Shown: in pieces, positions 9,387-22,300 of the stretch
Position numbering within the stretch: the first letter of the stretch is position 1
Layout of the letters: each line of letters opens with the position of its first letter
Source of the DNA: Viola odorata
Taxonomy: Eukaryota; Streptophyta; Magnoliopsida; Malpighiales; Violaceae
Length of the DNA: 64,000 bases
Direction: 5' to 3'
Assembly: GCA_963691705.1 (NCBI GenBank)
Contig: OY829539.1
Span: 46,013,656-46,077,655, forward strand
Translations under genes and position numbers: made by a program
The notes under the pieces: generated by a model
Told to the model about the DNA's origin: nothing
Seen by the model: only the letters and a program-made list of their open reading frames with translations
Databases searched by the model: none

Positions 9387-12300
9387 ATGGATCCTTCCAT
9401 AATGAAGCTCCTCGAGGAAGACGAGGTAACTACTAACTACTAACTACTCTCTCTTGGATCCCGAAATTGAGATTTTATTTGCTGCTTTGGTGTAAACTGG
9501 AGAATTTCTTACAGGACGAAAGCATGCATTCCGGTGCTGATGTGGAGGCGTTCCAGGCTGCACTTAATCGCGATATCGGAGGCGATGCTTCCACTTCTCA
9601 GCTGTCTGATCCCGGTACAGTTCTAACTTCCTTTCTCAAATGTGACAGCGCAAAGTTTTTGTTTTTGTGTAGTTCATCAAAAAACTGATTGTACTCATAA
9701 GACTGTTCCATCTTGTTGATAATTCCCTCGTCATTTTGCTCTTCTATTTTGGAATGTTGCCATTTTACCTGTTAATTTGGATGGCTTGTGGTTAAAGTTG
9801 CAGACTTCGGTTACAATTGGGACTTCTGTAGTATTCATATGATATCAGAGAGTAGAGTAATGCATCTGCAAAGTATTCACAGTTCATTTTGCTCCATTTT
9901 GTAGCTTTATGTTTTCTTATTACTACCTTCTAACTGACGGTCTTTTTTGCTTTACCTTCTTCCATTATAAGCCTGTATTTCATAGCATTAAATGACACTA
10001 GGACTATGGGGCAAATATTTTGAGATATAGGCCAAACCTTGCTTTTGGATATGTTGGCCTCCTCTTATGTTCAGTTTTTTTTTCTACGTCGCGGACTGGA
10101 AATCTTTTACTCATAATGCTCTAATTGATAAATGCAGCAGCTTTGTCCCAAGAAAGTATTCAAACTTCCACCCAGTCATTTCCGAATTGGCCTATGACAG
10201 GGCAAGATGACAGTGTCAATGCTCTAACTCAACCGGACCTAAAAAGTGTGCAGCACCAGAATCATGAAGAGAAGCAGCCGGTGGAGCTAAAGCCCCATGA
10301 ATCTACTTCTCAGAACCTGCTACCACAGAATGGTATGTCTCAGGAACCCAATTGCCTCCAACTACCTCAGAAGCAGCAGTCCCAAGGTGATCTTCATCAA
10401 GTGAAGGTGGAACAAGTTCAGCAGCAGCAGCATCCTCAAGCAAGTGGGATGCAGATATCATGTCCTGTCCCGATATCTGATACTGATAAAATGCCAAGTG
10501 CAGACAGTGAATCCCAATTCTTAAAGGTACAGAAGATGGCCAGTCAACAGACCACAGGCATGAAGCAGGCCAGTAGTGGTGGTGGTAGCAATACAAAGAA
10601 CCACAATAAGCAGATACCATTTATGCTGTTACTGCCTGCCTTAAAACCACATCTCGACAAAGACAGAGAAATGCAGCTCCAAACTCTGTTTGGTAAATTG
10701 AGGGTTGGTCTCAACCAAGAACTCTTATCTCCTTCTTCTTTTCCCTTTCATGCATTAGGTTGGGTACGTTAAAGACTATTCTTATTCCTCAACTCTTATT
10801 GCTGCTAGAAAAATGAAATTGCCAAGGAACAATTTGTGAGGCTGATGAGAAATATTGTCGGGGACCAAGTACTGAAACTGGCGGTATCAAAATTAGAATC
10901 GCAGGCAAGTAAATTACTGGCTTGATTAAATTTCAATGCAGCTGGGTTGCTTCGTCGATGTCGTGCTAAAATCTGTTTATCATGAATTGCAGCCAGGTTC
11001 CAACCAATCCCAGATGCACTCTCAAGGTTTAGCACGCCAGCACCATGTTAGAATGCCTGGCAGTACTGGTGCTGCTATGTTTTCTGACCCCTCTCGTCTT
11101 CCTTCTTCATCAGTTCCAATGCAGACGGATTTAAGCTATCCTTCAGCCGAAAGTAATATTCAGAAATACCGCGAGGTTGAACGTCAGCCAGATTCTCATG
11201 GAATACCAGTTAGCCAAATGCCATCTTCCAGCACTGGCATATTCAATCAAGAAAGGGAGCGTTCTTCATTTTCAATGCAAGGGCACAACAAACAGCAGCA
11301 ACAACAACAACAACAACAACATTTGCACTTTCCACAGAACTCGTTTCCTATGTATGGAAGTGGTGGTAATAATTATAACGCATATGCTGCGGGGAAAGTC
11401 AATAATCCAGGTTCTTCTGTAAAGCCACAAACTCATGATTCACAAATTAGGCAGATTTCACATCAGAGTATTGGTGCAACTCAACTTGGAGGTCCGACGC
11501 AATCAATGAACATGATGAGTGTGCCAAAATTTGAGAGGCAAAATTCTGTAAATGATCCTAATAGAGTGCAGAGTGGTCCCCTACCCCATTATGCAAATAA
11601 ACAAGCATTGCAACAAACTTCAGTTCCTTGGCAATCACCTACAAGTAAAGATCAAACCTCTACCACATTCTCATCAATGAATTACACAAAGCAGGAACCA
11701 GTTGAGCAGGGGACTGAGCAGCAGCACAGGCCCCAATTGTCTAACCCTCAGGCGTTGTCTGCTTCACCTCTTGAACAAGGGTTAAAGGACGAGTCTTTAG
11801 ACAGGCAGTCCTCTAAAGTGGCATTTTCAACACCGACTGGTATGGGGCCTCCAAATTCCATTCCTTCAACTAATGCATTGCAACTGGACCCTACTATACA
11901 GGTAAGCTCTATTACTCCTGATTGTTTCTACTGCATTTACTTGTTTGAGGTCAATATTTTTATTTTGTTTATACACTTCTGGGAAGCATAATTAGGCTGG
12001 GTGGAGCCAGGCCGAAATATTATAATTCAAGCTCATTTATGAAGCTTTGTGCCTGGGTCAGCCTAATGGGTGGTTTTTCCTCAATGTTATGCATGTAAAG
12101 TTATTCTTGTTTGATATCAAATAGTGCACGTTATCCATTCATCCTTATTGCTTCCATATACCAGGTAGGTTCTCGAACAGCCCCCTTAGCTTCGGCTGCT
12201 GGAATTAATGCCAGAACACCTCCCAAAAAGCCCTCCGCCGGCCAAAAGAAACCACTTGAGGCTCTTGGTTCTCCACCTCCTGCATCAAGGTACAATAGTT

Positions 12301-14159
12301 TCTTTTCAGTTGTTCTTGGGTTGAAAATGATTATGTTGGGGGTGGTTTTATGCGTTTCTTTGATCGTCATATAACTAAATTCTCTTTCCTTCTTTCACTC
12401 ACAATCCTTGAAATATTGTACAGTAATAAGAAGCAAAAAGTATCCGGGCCCCTCTCAGATGAAAGCATTGAACAACTTAATGATGTCACTGCTGTCAGTG
12501 GAGTTAATCTCAGGGTATGGTTTTTATTTTTATTTTTGTGTCCAATTTCTTTCGTATAGAAATCAAAAAATGTGAGAAAAAGTACAGTTTGCATCCTAAA
12601 ATATGTTGCATATGTTGCATGTATTAAAAAATGAGACGAGGACCCCTCATGGCTCCTGACAATTATGATTTCAATAGGAAGAGGAAGAACAGTTGTTTTC
12701 TGGTCCCAAGGAGGATAGTCGAGCTTCTGAAGCATCTAGGAGGGTTGTCCAAGAAGAAGAAGAAAGGCTCATTTTGCAGAAAACTCCTCTGCAAAAGAAG
12801 TTGACTGAGATCAGTTAGTATTCTTGCTCTTTCTTCCCCTGCATCTGTTTTGTGAATATTCTGGTCTCTGGACTTAAATGAACTATGTAGAAGCAATACC
12901 AATCATATCTAAATTTCGTGTTCTTATCTATTGCAGTGGGCAAATGTGGTTTGAAGAATATTAGCAATGATGTGGAGCGATGCCTGTCCTTGGTGAGATT
13001 TAGCTCCTTTGGATGTTTTTATTAGATAGTTGTTGGTTTTTTTTTTCTTATGCAACTCAATCTTTAGTGTGTGGAGGAAAGAATGCGTGGACTGATGAGT
13101 AACATGATCAGGATGTCAAAACAGGTAAATTTTTATTTTCTTTCCACCAAGGTTAATTTTTCCATTTTTAATGGAAAAAAGGATAAGGTTTAATAAATTC
13201 ACGTCTTTGATCCGACATAGCGTGCTGATGTTGAGAAGTCAAGACACCAGACTTTAATTAGCTCAGATGTTCGCGATCAAATCATGACAATGAATCAAAA
13301 AGCCAAAGCAGAATGGGAGAAAAAGCAGGCTGAGGCTGAAAAGCTCCGAAAAGTAAATGAGGTGCGAGTTTATTCAGTTTGTGAGAGTCCTTTTAAGTTC
13401 ACACACACACTTGCAGACAAGAGGGCATGAGCATGTGCATATAATTTTCCTGTGTTTGGTGTCTCTGGGTGCAGCCTGACGGTGATGATGGAGCTGATGG
13501 TGATAAGGAGAAGGATGAAGGACGTGTAAAATCAGGGAAGGTACTGGACGAGCGGGAACTACAAATTTTTCTTTCAGCTAAACTAGAAAGAAAGATACTT
13601 GGTTTTCTTATTCCTGCTCTCTCCTCTATAGGCAAAGGAGGAGGATGATAAAATGAGGACAACAGCTGCAAATGTAGCTGCCCGTGCTGCTGTTGGTGGA
13701 GATGACATGTTCTCAAAGTGGCAACTCATGGCTGAGCAAGCTCGGCAAAAGGCTGCATCTGGTTCCCAGCCATCAAAAGGTGCAAGTCGTAAGGCTGTTT
13801 CGTCCGGAGGAAATATGAAGGACAATCAGGATGAAGAAAAAAGGAGTCCAGCAACTTCTGCTGGTAAGTGTGAGAATGAAATGGGCGTTATGGTGAAGAA
13901 AATTGTAGATTTATAATTAAGAATTCGTAATATGTTCATTGCATTGCTCTCTTTTTTCCCACCATACTTCTCCATTGCAGCAGGTGGTGGTAGGAGATTT
14001 GGAAGGAATCAACTAGTGGTGGCTCAAACTAGAGTGGTCCGATCTATTTCTGTGAAGGATGTAATTGCAGTTCTGGAAAGGGAACCCCAAATGTCCAGGT
14101 CCACTCTGTTGTATAAATTATATGAGAGAATTCAGTCAGATAGTGCAGTAGCTGAGTGA
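9387..14159 (+). CDS. TAF4B: TFIID subunit TAF4 (TAF4b-like)
   Basis: A core subunit of general transcription factor TFIID, acting in the nucleus at RNA polymerase II promoters. Fourteen exons join in frame to 929 or 930 residues: 9387-9425, 9515-9614, 10138-10703, 10809-10904, 10993-11901, 12165-12289, 12424-12514, 12678-12813, 12937-12992, 13068-13124, 13221-13361, 13475-13540, 13632-13863, 13981-14159. It starts [13 protein letters not shown], the usual plant TAF4 start. The RST domain ([15 protein letters not shown] to the end of exon 4) is at about residues 210-267. A long Gln/Ser-rich middle follows, with a CAG/CAA run near 11292. The conserved C-terminal TAF4 histone-fold region begins about residue 612 ([13 protein letters not shown]) and ends with [19 protein letters not shown]. 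Intron 4 has a GC donor. Confidence 0.95.
11991..12067. repeat. Hairpin-forming MITE-like insert in a TAF4 intron
   Basis: ATTAGGCTG at the left and CAGCCTAAT at the right are perfect inverted copies, with further pairing of GCCAGGC and GCCTGGG inside. The 77-bp piece lies in the intron after exon 5. It could be a small MITE or a solo hairpin. Confidence 0.45.
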
Positions 14160-14415
14160 TGCTTTGCAACCGCAACCACAACCACAACCACATTGTGCTT
14201 CCTAGCTTTTAGTTTCTTAAATAAAAATATTTCCTGTGGTAACTTTTTGTTCAGTTTGCTCATCATTCTTTCCTCCTTCATTTTCATTGTCCATGTCCAG
14301 TAATATGAAATGCATTCATGGTGAATTAAAGAGAAATCTAAGTCCTATTTTTTATTTTATTTTTTTAGTTAAAGAAAGAAAATAATGGTGAATAATTGTT
14401 GTTCAAAGTTGCTAA
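14160..14415 (+). other. TAF4 3' UTR
   Basis: It follows the TAF4 stop. An AATAAAAATA-like signal occurs near 14220 (AAATAAAAATATTTCC), and then T-rich sequence. No coding signal. Confidence 0.5.
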
Positions 14416-15015
14416 GCTTATGCGCCCAGAAACCAAGAACTGAAAGAACTCTGCCAAGTGTGTGGAGCAGAGTTCAAGAATGGGCAATCTTTGGAAGAGC
14501 ACAACAGGGCTCCTTGTTACTAGCCAGAAGATGAGAAGAAGGCAGAAGAAGATGATCATTGTGGTCGTCCTGTAATCAGCTCTGCTTCTGCTTCTGCTTC
14601 TGGTTTTGCTTTTGCTTCTCCTGCTTCTTCTTGTTTCCTTCCTCAAAAGGAAGATGCTGCTGCTAAGAAAGAAGGTGCTTCTTCTTCTTCTGATCAAGTG
14701 CTCAAAAGGAAACTCAACTTCGAAGACTCTTTGGCTGGCAGAAAGAGTGGATATGTTCCTGAGATTGGTAAACTTGAGAAGAATGCATGCAACGTGTTGA
14801 TCATTTTCAAAGAAGATAAGACTCAAGAGAAGAATGATGAGCAAAGTCAAGTTGGAGGACAAGACTCCAATTCAGTTTCAAGAACAGAACAAGAAGCCTC
14901 TGCCTGTGCATCATCTCCAAGAAATGAACAGGACTCTGCCTCTTCTTCTGCTGATTCGAATGTGCCACCACCAGAACCAGAGCCAGAGCCAGAACCTGAT
15001 CAAGAAGACGAATGA
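14416..15015 (+). pseudogene. Zinc-finger-like reading frame with one internal TAG
   Basis: One frame is open from 14416 to the TGA at 15013-15015 except for a TAG at 14521-14523. Before the TAG it encodes LCQVCGAEFKNGQSLEEHN plus RAPC, a C-x2-C-x12-H-x4-C pattern like a C2HC zinc finger. After the TAG come acidic, Ser/Ala-rich segments, RKLNFEDSLAGRKSG and a PEPEPEPEP tail. There is no in-frame ATG before the finger, so upstream exons are missing or this is a remnant. The continuity of the frame across the TAG suggests a recent stop or a gene model I cannot resolve. Confidence 0.35.
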
Positions 15016-16262
15016 GTAGTTGGTACTGATGCCTATTAGTTGTATTCTGGTTAGTTCTCATTTTGCAGAAAAAGTTTGAGTTGGGTCATTGTCATTTGAT
15101 ACAAATTGTGGAGTAGTATTAGTTTCTAGGATCAAGAACAATATAGTTGGAGTAGAATTTGTCATCAAATACAATGGTGTTTGTTAGTTTGAACTTTGAA
15201 GGCCAACAAGATTCTGCATTTCTTCTGCTCCTGCTGATCAAGAATGCGTCTGTGTCCACATGACGGCTTATGGTAATGCTGTGGTACATTTCACTACAGG
15301 TGAGTGACACTTGTGCTCCGGTGCAAATTACATTCTCTTTAGATGCAGAAGAACAAGTCATATGGTAGCAATTGTTGTAGTTTCTTTCTACTTTTCGGGT
15401 GGTAATTCCGCTGTTAGTGAATTGTTTGGCAGTAAAGATATGTAATTGGTTGATTATACCATTGTTGCAGAAAGATGTATGGATATTAATTCAAGTAATA
15501 AGGGTTGTGCTTATTTTTCTTGTAAGTAATGTCAAAGGAATATTTGTTAACAACCAACCAAAGGCTGGCCTAAGCACACAAGCATACATAATAAAATCAG
15601 GTGAGCAAATTTAAAACAGCTAAGAATTTGTGACTTTTTTGCAGTTTCTATTGATGGTAAATCAAGTACTGCTAAATTTAGGCAATCAACTAAATTGATG
15701 GTCCATAAGTTAAAGTGCCTGTTTTCTGACACCTCTTTGACAGCCTCGGATTAGTTGCATTTTCCTCCATAGTTACTTTTAGTGTCAAAAATCTCTCAAA
15801 ACCATTTTTAATTCTTCTGTCAGTTAGATATTGGAGAATTTTCCAATCCCAGGAATCGATTCTCCCACAATTTCAGGTTCTGCAGCAGCAAATTCCATAT
15901 CTGCTTTCTGTCCCAAGAATTGGACTGGCTTCAACAAATTGTGGCATTGGCCTGAGAATTCCTTCTTTAATCCTAGGTAATTAACACCATCTTAATCCCT
16001 TTTCATTTTGTTAACAAATGAAATAGAAATTTGGTAACTGAATAGAATAGGTAAACTTTGTTGCAAAGAATCTGACCTGTTTAACTAAATTATTGTTCCT
16101 TCTAATTTCCAGGCAGCCTCAAATTTCTTGATGTGGATTCCATGCCCATTTCCAGGAAAACCCTGTTGATCAATGGTTTTTATTGATCAAGATTGAGATG
16201 CGAAGAAGCGCATCTAAAACATCACATTTGCAGGCAGCACTGACCAAAATTTATCTAGGCTA
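15016..16262 (+). other. Intergenic and probable 5' UTR region of the DUF868 gene
   Basis: No ORF with protein-like content. Candidate splice sites (TCCTAG then GTAATT near 15975, and TTCCAG near 16112) suggest non-coding 5' exons of the next gene, but this is only a guess. Confidence 0.3.
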
Positions 16263-16350
16263 AGCCACCGGGTTGGTCTAGTTATGAGGGGTTTGGGTAT
16301 CTCTTAAGAGGTCAGGACCAGGTTCAAATTCGTTGAGGCTGTTGTTACAA
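16263..16350 (+). mobile_element. tRNA-derived SINE fragment
   Basis: It has the pol III-like boxes of a plant SINE head: GGTTGGTCTAGTTATGAGGG (A-box-like) at about 16271 and GGTTCAAATTC (B-box-like) at 16321. It shares CTTAAGAGGTCA followed by GTTCAAAT with the fragment at 42021-42107. It lies just before the start codon at 16356, so it is probably in the 5' UTR. Confidence 0.6.
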
Positions 16351-16355
16351 TTGCA

Positions 16356-17288
16356 ATGTTTAATCATCTTCTAGGAGCTGAGCCATCTGCCAATTCTCAT
16401 AAACAGACATCCTCAGAGCAACACACTGAGGATCATCCAACAAATAAAGCTCCTAATTGCTCTGCCACCTTCATCTACCAAGCCAACATTGCAGAATTGG
16501 ACCGCAGCGTGACAGTTACATGGAGCAAGAACGTGATGAATTATTCCCTTACAATCATTATAGAAAACCCTTCCGATGAATCTCAACCTTACACTTGCAA
16601 GATTGATTTAAAGACTTGGCAATTTTGGGGCAGGAAAGGTCTAAAATCCATGGAAGTAGATGGGAAACTAGTAGATATCTATTGGGACTTTCGACAGGCG
16701 AAATTCTCACACCATCCCGAGCCCTGCTCGGATTTTTATGTGGCGGTGGTATACGGGGACGAGGTGGTTTTAGTGATTGGGGACATGAAGAAAGATGCTT
16801 TCAAAAGAACCAAGAAGAGACCATCATTGATAGATCCTATCTTGAGGTGCAAGAAAGAGAATGTGTATGGGAAAAGAACATTCTGTACTAAAGCAATGCT
16901 GAACAAGGGGAAGACAGAACATGAAATTGTGATTGAATTCTCCACGTCGGGGCTGGGTGATCCTGAAATGTGGATTAGTGTGGATGGATTTGAGGTGATC
17001 CATGTGATGAATTTGCATTGGAGATTTAGAGGGAATGAGAATCTAAGTGTGGATAAGGATGTGATGGTACAAGTCTTTTGGGATGTGCATGATTGGCTGT
17101 ATAGTAGTTCCGGTCCGGACCACGGATTGTTCATCTTCAAGCCAGCACCACAAGAATGTATGCCTGACACCAATGGTGGAGACTATAAGCGTTGTGGTAG
17201 CGGCGGTGGTGGCAGGTATGACTCGCCGCAGGAGATGCCATCAATTCCTGAGTTCTTCCATGCAATTTACGCTTGGAAAGCTGGGTAA
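16356..17288 (+). CDS. DUF868 family protein
   Basis: An intronless gene of 310 residues, the usual size for this plant family (Pfam DUF868, PF05910); its function is not established. After a short Ser-rich N-terminus the family signatures appear in order: SATFIYQANIAELDRSVTVT, WSKNVMNYSLTI, CKIDLKTWQFWGRKG, VDIYWDFRQAKF, FYVAVVYGDEVVLVIGD, then KRPSLIDPILRCKKENVYG, VHDWLYSS and FIFKP. The C-terminus carries a Gly-rich run and EFFHAIYAWKAG. The first ATG in frame was taken as start; a SINE head lies directly upstream. No membrane segment or signal peptide is visible. Confidence 0.9.
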   Translation: MFNHLLGAEPSANSHKQTSSEQHTEDHPTNKAPNCSATFIYQANIAELDRSVTVTWSKNVMNYSLTIIIENPSDESQPYTCKIDLKTWQFWGRKGLKSMEVDGKLVDIYWDFRQAKFSHHPEPCSDFYVAVVYGDEVVLVIGDMKKDAFKRTKKRPSLIDPILRCKKENVYGKRTFCTKAMLNKGKTEHEIVIEFSTSGLGDPEMWISVDGFEVIHVMNLHWRFRGNENLSVDKDVMVQVFWDVHDWLYSSSGPDHGLFIFKPAPQECMPDTNGGDYKRCGSGGGGRYDSPQEMPSIPEFFHAIYAWKAG

Positions 17289-18260
17289 CTAAGTAATGAG
17301 GAAAGTGCATTCTTTTCTTCAAGGATTAGGAAATGGTTGGGGTGACAACCAATGGGAAATTAGGGTTGAGTTTGACCATGAATTTAATGTACAAATTTAT
17401 ATTTTGCAAAAATTATTTGATAATTTTTTTTTTTATTTCACTCAATATATTACATTCTACCGCATAGCCGATATGTAGTTTTCTTAATTTTCTATCTTTT
17501 TTAAAAATATTTTCTGACATGTGGGACCTCATTGTAATAAAAATTATTAAAATAATAAAATCTAATAGAGTTTGTCTTCGTTAACGTTTTTTTAACAATG
17601 GGGACTATATTGAACTAACGGATAAAACATTTGGGGCCAATAAAAAGAAAAAAAAGAAAAAAACGTTTGGAATTGAGTAAAATAAAATAAAAAATATTTA
17701 GGACCGTAGGGTGTATTAACCCTCTTATAGGCACTTAGAGAATCAAATATTAGGTATCGTGGCTAAGAAGGACTTGACCCTCCGGAAGTTAAGTATAGTG
17801 TCTAATTTGTGAAAGCATTTCAAACCAATCCTTTTCTATGAAGCATCCTTCATTGCATCCACCACTCTTTACCCACAACTTCGAACACGATATAGACATC
17901 GATACTGAGACAAGAAAAAATTAAAAATTATTGAATACCAACCTAGTATATATGTACGTATATTATATATTATATAAAAAATATCATTTACAACAATTAA
18001 AAAAAAAGCGTGAGTTTAAACTATATTTTTAAGTATAATGCAAATAAAAGGTTAATTTGAAATTAAGTTTACTCTTATAAATAACTAAATATCTTTTTGG
18101 CACCAATAATTATTTAAAATTAGACAAAAAATTAAATATGAGAGATAATGAATCAGACACGTTTTATATGAGTGCCCATCAAATATCAATGTCGGAAACG
18201 ATCCGACACGAACACAGCATAAAAAATAAAGTATCCTTGCTCTATATAGCTAACATTATA
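17289..18260. other. AT-rich intergenic DNA
   Basis: 3' UTR of the DUF868 gene, then AT-rich sequence with no ORF or repeat that I can define. Confidence 0.5.
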
Positions 18261-19008
18261 CTCCCTCCGAACTATAATAATTGACACTTTCCTACGAATT
18301 TGTTGGACCACTTTAATTGTCATTTTTGTGCCACCTCACCATATTGGAAAAGTCAATTACCAAAAAAGCCCTCTCCTCCTTCCTCTCCAAATCCATCCCA
18401 TCTCTCTTTCTCTGCTTCCCCTCTTCCCTCCTCCGTGGATTTCTCTCCCTCACCCTCGCCAAAGCCGCCACCACCACTGCCGCCTCACCCTCGCCAAATC
18501 CACCACCACCAATGTTCTTTCCGACCAGAACCCTCTCCTCTAGATCCGCAACGGGTACTTATCTACAATCGTCCCAACATGCCATCCATTGTGTCTCTCC
18601 TCTAGATCCGACCACCACCTCCTCCTTTATCAAACAGTTCTCACCATAGGCCATCATCTCCGGCGAAAATATCATCATCTCTCATCACCTCCACCATTCA
18701 ACACCGGATCTGCTCCATCTACCATTGTTGTCCCTCATCGTTTCACCACCAAACGCATCATTCTTGCTCCCCTTCAACACACCACTCCATTGTAAATAAA
18801 TCCAAAAATTTCATTGATTTAATCAATTAAATCTAAGAAACCTAGATTAAGAACCTGAGATCCAAAGGCAATCGTCGCGGTCGGGGTTTGGGGTTTGGAG
18901 GAGAAGCAGAGGGCAGTTTTGGGGAAAAAAGAATAAAATAATAAAAAAATCCGGTCCCTTATTTGTTGCCACTGTGCTAGGACGTCAGTTATAATGGTCC
19001 AGAGGGAA
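18261..19008. mobile_element. Stowaway-type / non-autonomous mariner element, 748 bp
   Basis: It starts CTCCCTCCGAACTATAATAA and ends with the imperfect inverse, TTATAATGGTCCAGAGGGAA, with TA on both sides (18259-18260 and 19009-19010). The inside is C-rich and gives several Pro/Ser ORFs in all frames, which are not credible genes. No transposase. The ends match those of elements A, B and C in this window (CTCCCTCCG or CTCCCTCTG), so it may be mobilised by the same transposase type. Confidence 0.75.
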
Positions 19009-19339
19009 TATTTATTTTTACTGGCCTGTTTTCTTTTAATTTCCAAAGTTGGGCTGGGCCTTATTTTTACTGAAAAGAAAAGGAAAAGCGCTCAAGGACT
19101 GCCGCGCCGCTACTCCTGTTTTCCATCATCGTTCTTCAACATCCCTTCTCCCTTGAAACAATACTGGACTGGACCACCCCAATCGCCGGCCAGCCACTGG
19201 AATCATCACCGCCGCTTTCCGTTCAATTATTCTTCTCACCACTGTCTGTTAAGATGTCAATTCAAATGAACTCAACGCTTCCCTGATTTTCATACCAAAC
19301 AGGCTCTAACTCTAAGTGTAACTCCAATTAAACTTGAAA

Positions 19340-22300
19340 ATGGCTATTCAGGTCCTAAATATCGCCTCCCAATTCTCTCTCAGTCTTCAGGTTCGCGTCA
19401 TCTCCATTCCCTGGTAAGAATCCTCTCGCAGTTTCGCAAAATGGAAGAAGCGAAAACATTTTTCAATTCCTTTTGGCCTATTGAAGAAAATTTACCTCAA
19501 TTTGATGCATATCAGTAGACCTCTAATTGTATGTATCTTTTTTTATGTCTTGTAATTGGGCCTGTTCTTAAAGTTACACAATTTTTACACTTATCATAAA
19601 GTTTCATTTTTCTTAAACTGAGATAGTAGGAAAAAGAATTAATAAGTATGTAAGTTTTGCTTGGCTGTGTTCCTATGCCAATTGGTGGTGATAAAAGATT
19701 TTTCTTTTTAGGATGAAAAGAACTACAACAATTCTGAGTTTGAAAGGCATGGCTTATAATACTGATTCGGGTCCTGTTAGATATGTCCCTAAGAAATCTT
19801 CTCCAAAGGGTATTGAACCGGAGAATTCTTCTCCTGTGAAGGGTTTCAAAAAAAAGGTACTTGACAAAAAGTCAGGTGGTATAGAGAGGATTCTTAGTTC
19901 GGGAAAAAAAGCTCAACGTCAGGAGCAAATGCATGCAGAGAGTTCCTTTCTCGATGATGCAGGGGTACTTGTCGAAAAGTCAGGTGGTATAGGGAGGACT
20001 CTTAGTTCGGGGAAAAAAACTCAACATCAGGAGCTAATACATGCAGAGAGTTCCTTTCTCGATGATGCACATCAGGGTAATTATGCTCTCTAGAATAAAG
20101 TTCGCAATTGTGTGTACCGTTTTATCCTTTCTTTCCTCAAAGTTTAACTACTTTCTTAATGTTTGTCAGTCAAGCAATGTGGTCAAATGGTTGTAGCGTT
20201 TTCATCAGAAGAAATAAATCACTATTTGGGGGCTGTAGATCCTGCTCTCATGGAAGAACCCATGGATGATGCTGAGGAGATGGTAATCCAAGAAGAAAGT
20301 GATACTTCTAAGCATAATGTGCTAATGAGTGGAGCTATGCAAGATGCTAGGCAGTTGGCTGTCAAATTGCTTGCTACAAGGTCAGGGCATTGTTTTCCCT
20401 AAACATGTTTTTATGTTGGTTTTGTAGGTTGAAGCACATAGGCATGTTTTTTTTCCGTAAAGGCTTTTGTGATTATATGCATTATCTAATTCCGAATGCA
20501 TGTACAAATGTCAAAACCATAATCTTGCCTTTTGTCTCATTCCGTTATGTTGTCTAATTGTCATTATGACTGTAACACTACTAAACTTTGAATCGGCCAA
20601 CAATCTTGAGATGTAATGGAATAAAACTAAAAACCAAGTTTCAGTGTAGTTGTAGAAAATTTCTGAAAAACAGAAACTGTTGGCAAACATCTGTACCTGT
20701 AAAATTTGAATTCTTTCAGAAAACCAAGTTCTTAGTTTCTCTATATTTCTAGGAAACTCGAAAGTGAGTTTTCCAAAACATTTCATGTTTAAACAAAGTG
20801 TCATATAACTTATTACTGAGTTATTGCAGTAACCAAGTTTTAGTTTCAATAAATAAATAAATAATGATTTTTTTAATTCCTTAGTTTTTACAACCAAACA
20901 AAACTCTTGTTTGATGCCCTTTAAGAGTTGTTGATAAGCCACGTTTCATCAATGTTTTTTGGAGCAATGTATTAGGGAAAATAGGAAAGTGATGATTAAA
21001 ACTAGAAAATTGTTTGCTGAATGTATACCCACACTCTGGATTTTATCAACGTTATCATCTTTCCTTTGAATTGGCTGACCTGAGGTGATTGTTTGGAGCT
21101 GTTTTGATTAGCTGAGCATGTCAAGGCACTTGGGCGTTTCCTCATGTTAAGCTTTTTAACTTCCTCTGCAGAGCATTTACTGCAGTTGAACTGAGAAAGA
21201 AACTTCTTGGGAAGAGTTTTCCTCCTGATGTTGTGGAGGATGTGATAACCAATTTTCAGCGCAGGTACACTGTGCTTATTACTTCATATGAAGCCATGTT
21301 ATTAATAGTTTTAAATTCCAACTGGTGCATATTGTAGCACAGTGCCTGTTATTTACTAGTAATGGAGCCTTCTTGTACCATTATACAGCAATATTAACCA
21401 AGAAGGTGTATCATGACTAGCCAGAGTACGGGACTAGGAAATATTGGGTAGCTGCCAATATTTTACCCATATTTGACCAGTACCTGATGGTATCAACTCA
21501 TACTTTTATAGGAAAAAGAAAATCCAGCATGACTGTTACTTATTGCTCATGAAAGCGCTAAAGGCTGATAGTGGAACATGATCGTGGCCAGAATCATTAT
21601 TTTCCATTTTCATCCTATGCCTTTCTCATGTATTGCATACATATTGCTATGTGCCTGTTCTTTTCTTTGAGGAATTCATGTGCTTCCTCAAATATTGAGA
21701 CATTCAAGATCCCTCTAACATTTCCTTTTCAATGTAGAGGATTGATCGATGATAGCTTGTATGCGGAAACATTTTCTCGATCTCGGTTTTCCTCCTCAAG
21801 CTGGGGACCTAGACGGATCATGCAAGTAAGCTGTTCTTTCTAGTATTATCCTGTTCAGTGGTAAGGCTAATGAATTTAGTAAGTAATACGTCATGACGGT
21901 CTTCTTTAATTTTTTGTTAGCCATTGTTTGGTTCACCATCTGTGCCATCTTATAAGTTTTCTCATCAATTTGTTTCTTTCATGAGTTTAGGCATTGTCAT
22001 GACTCATGGCACTAAATGTACATAGGTACTTATAGTGGTTTTGTTAGCGTTTGAAGTTCAATTTCTTTCTGCACACTAGAACCTAGGAGTCTATTTCAGG
22101 TATCAGTATATCTTATGGAATCTGATTCAATGGCACTTTTTCCCCCCCACTAAAAATGGTGTTTTTATTTTTAGAGGAGGGGTGGGCAGATCTCTTTTAT
22201 GATTTAATCTTGTGCGGTTACTACCTTGTTTGTTATTAATTACAGAGAGCTGGGATAGCAAGGAACCAGCTTTTCAATAATAATCATTGTTTAATACGAA

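Noticed and set aside
18300..18795. Pro/Ser-rich ORFs
   Set aside because: Open in several overlapping frames because of C-rich composition inside a Stowaway-type element.
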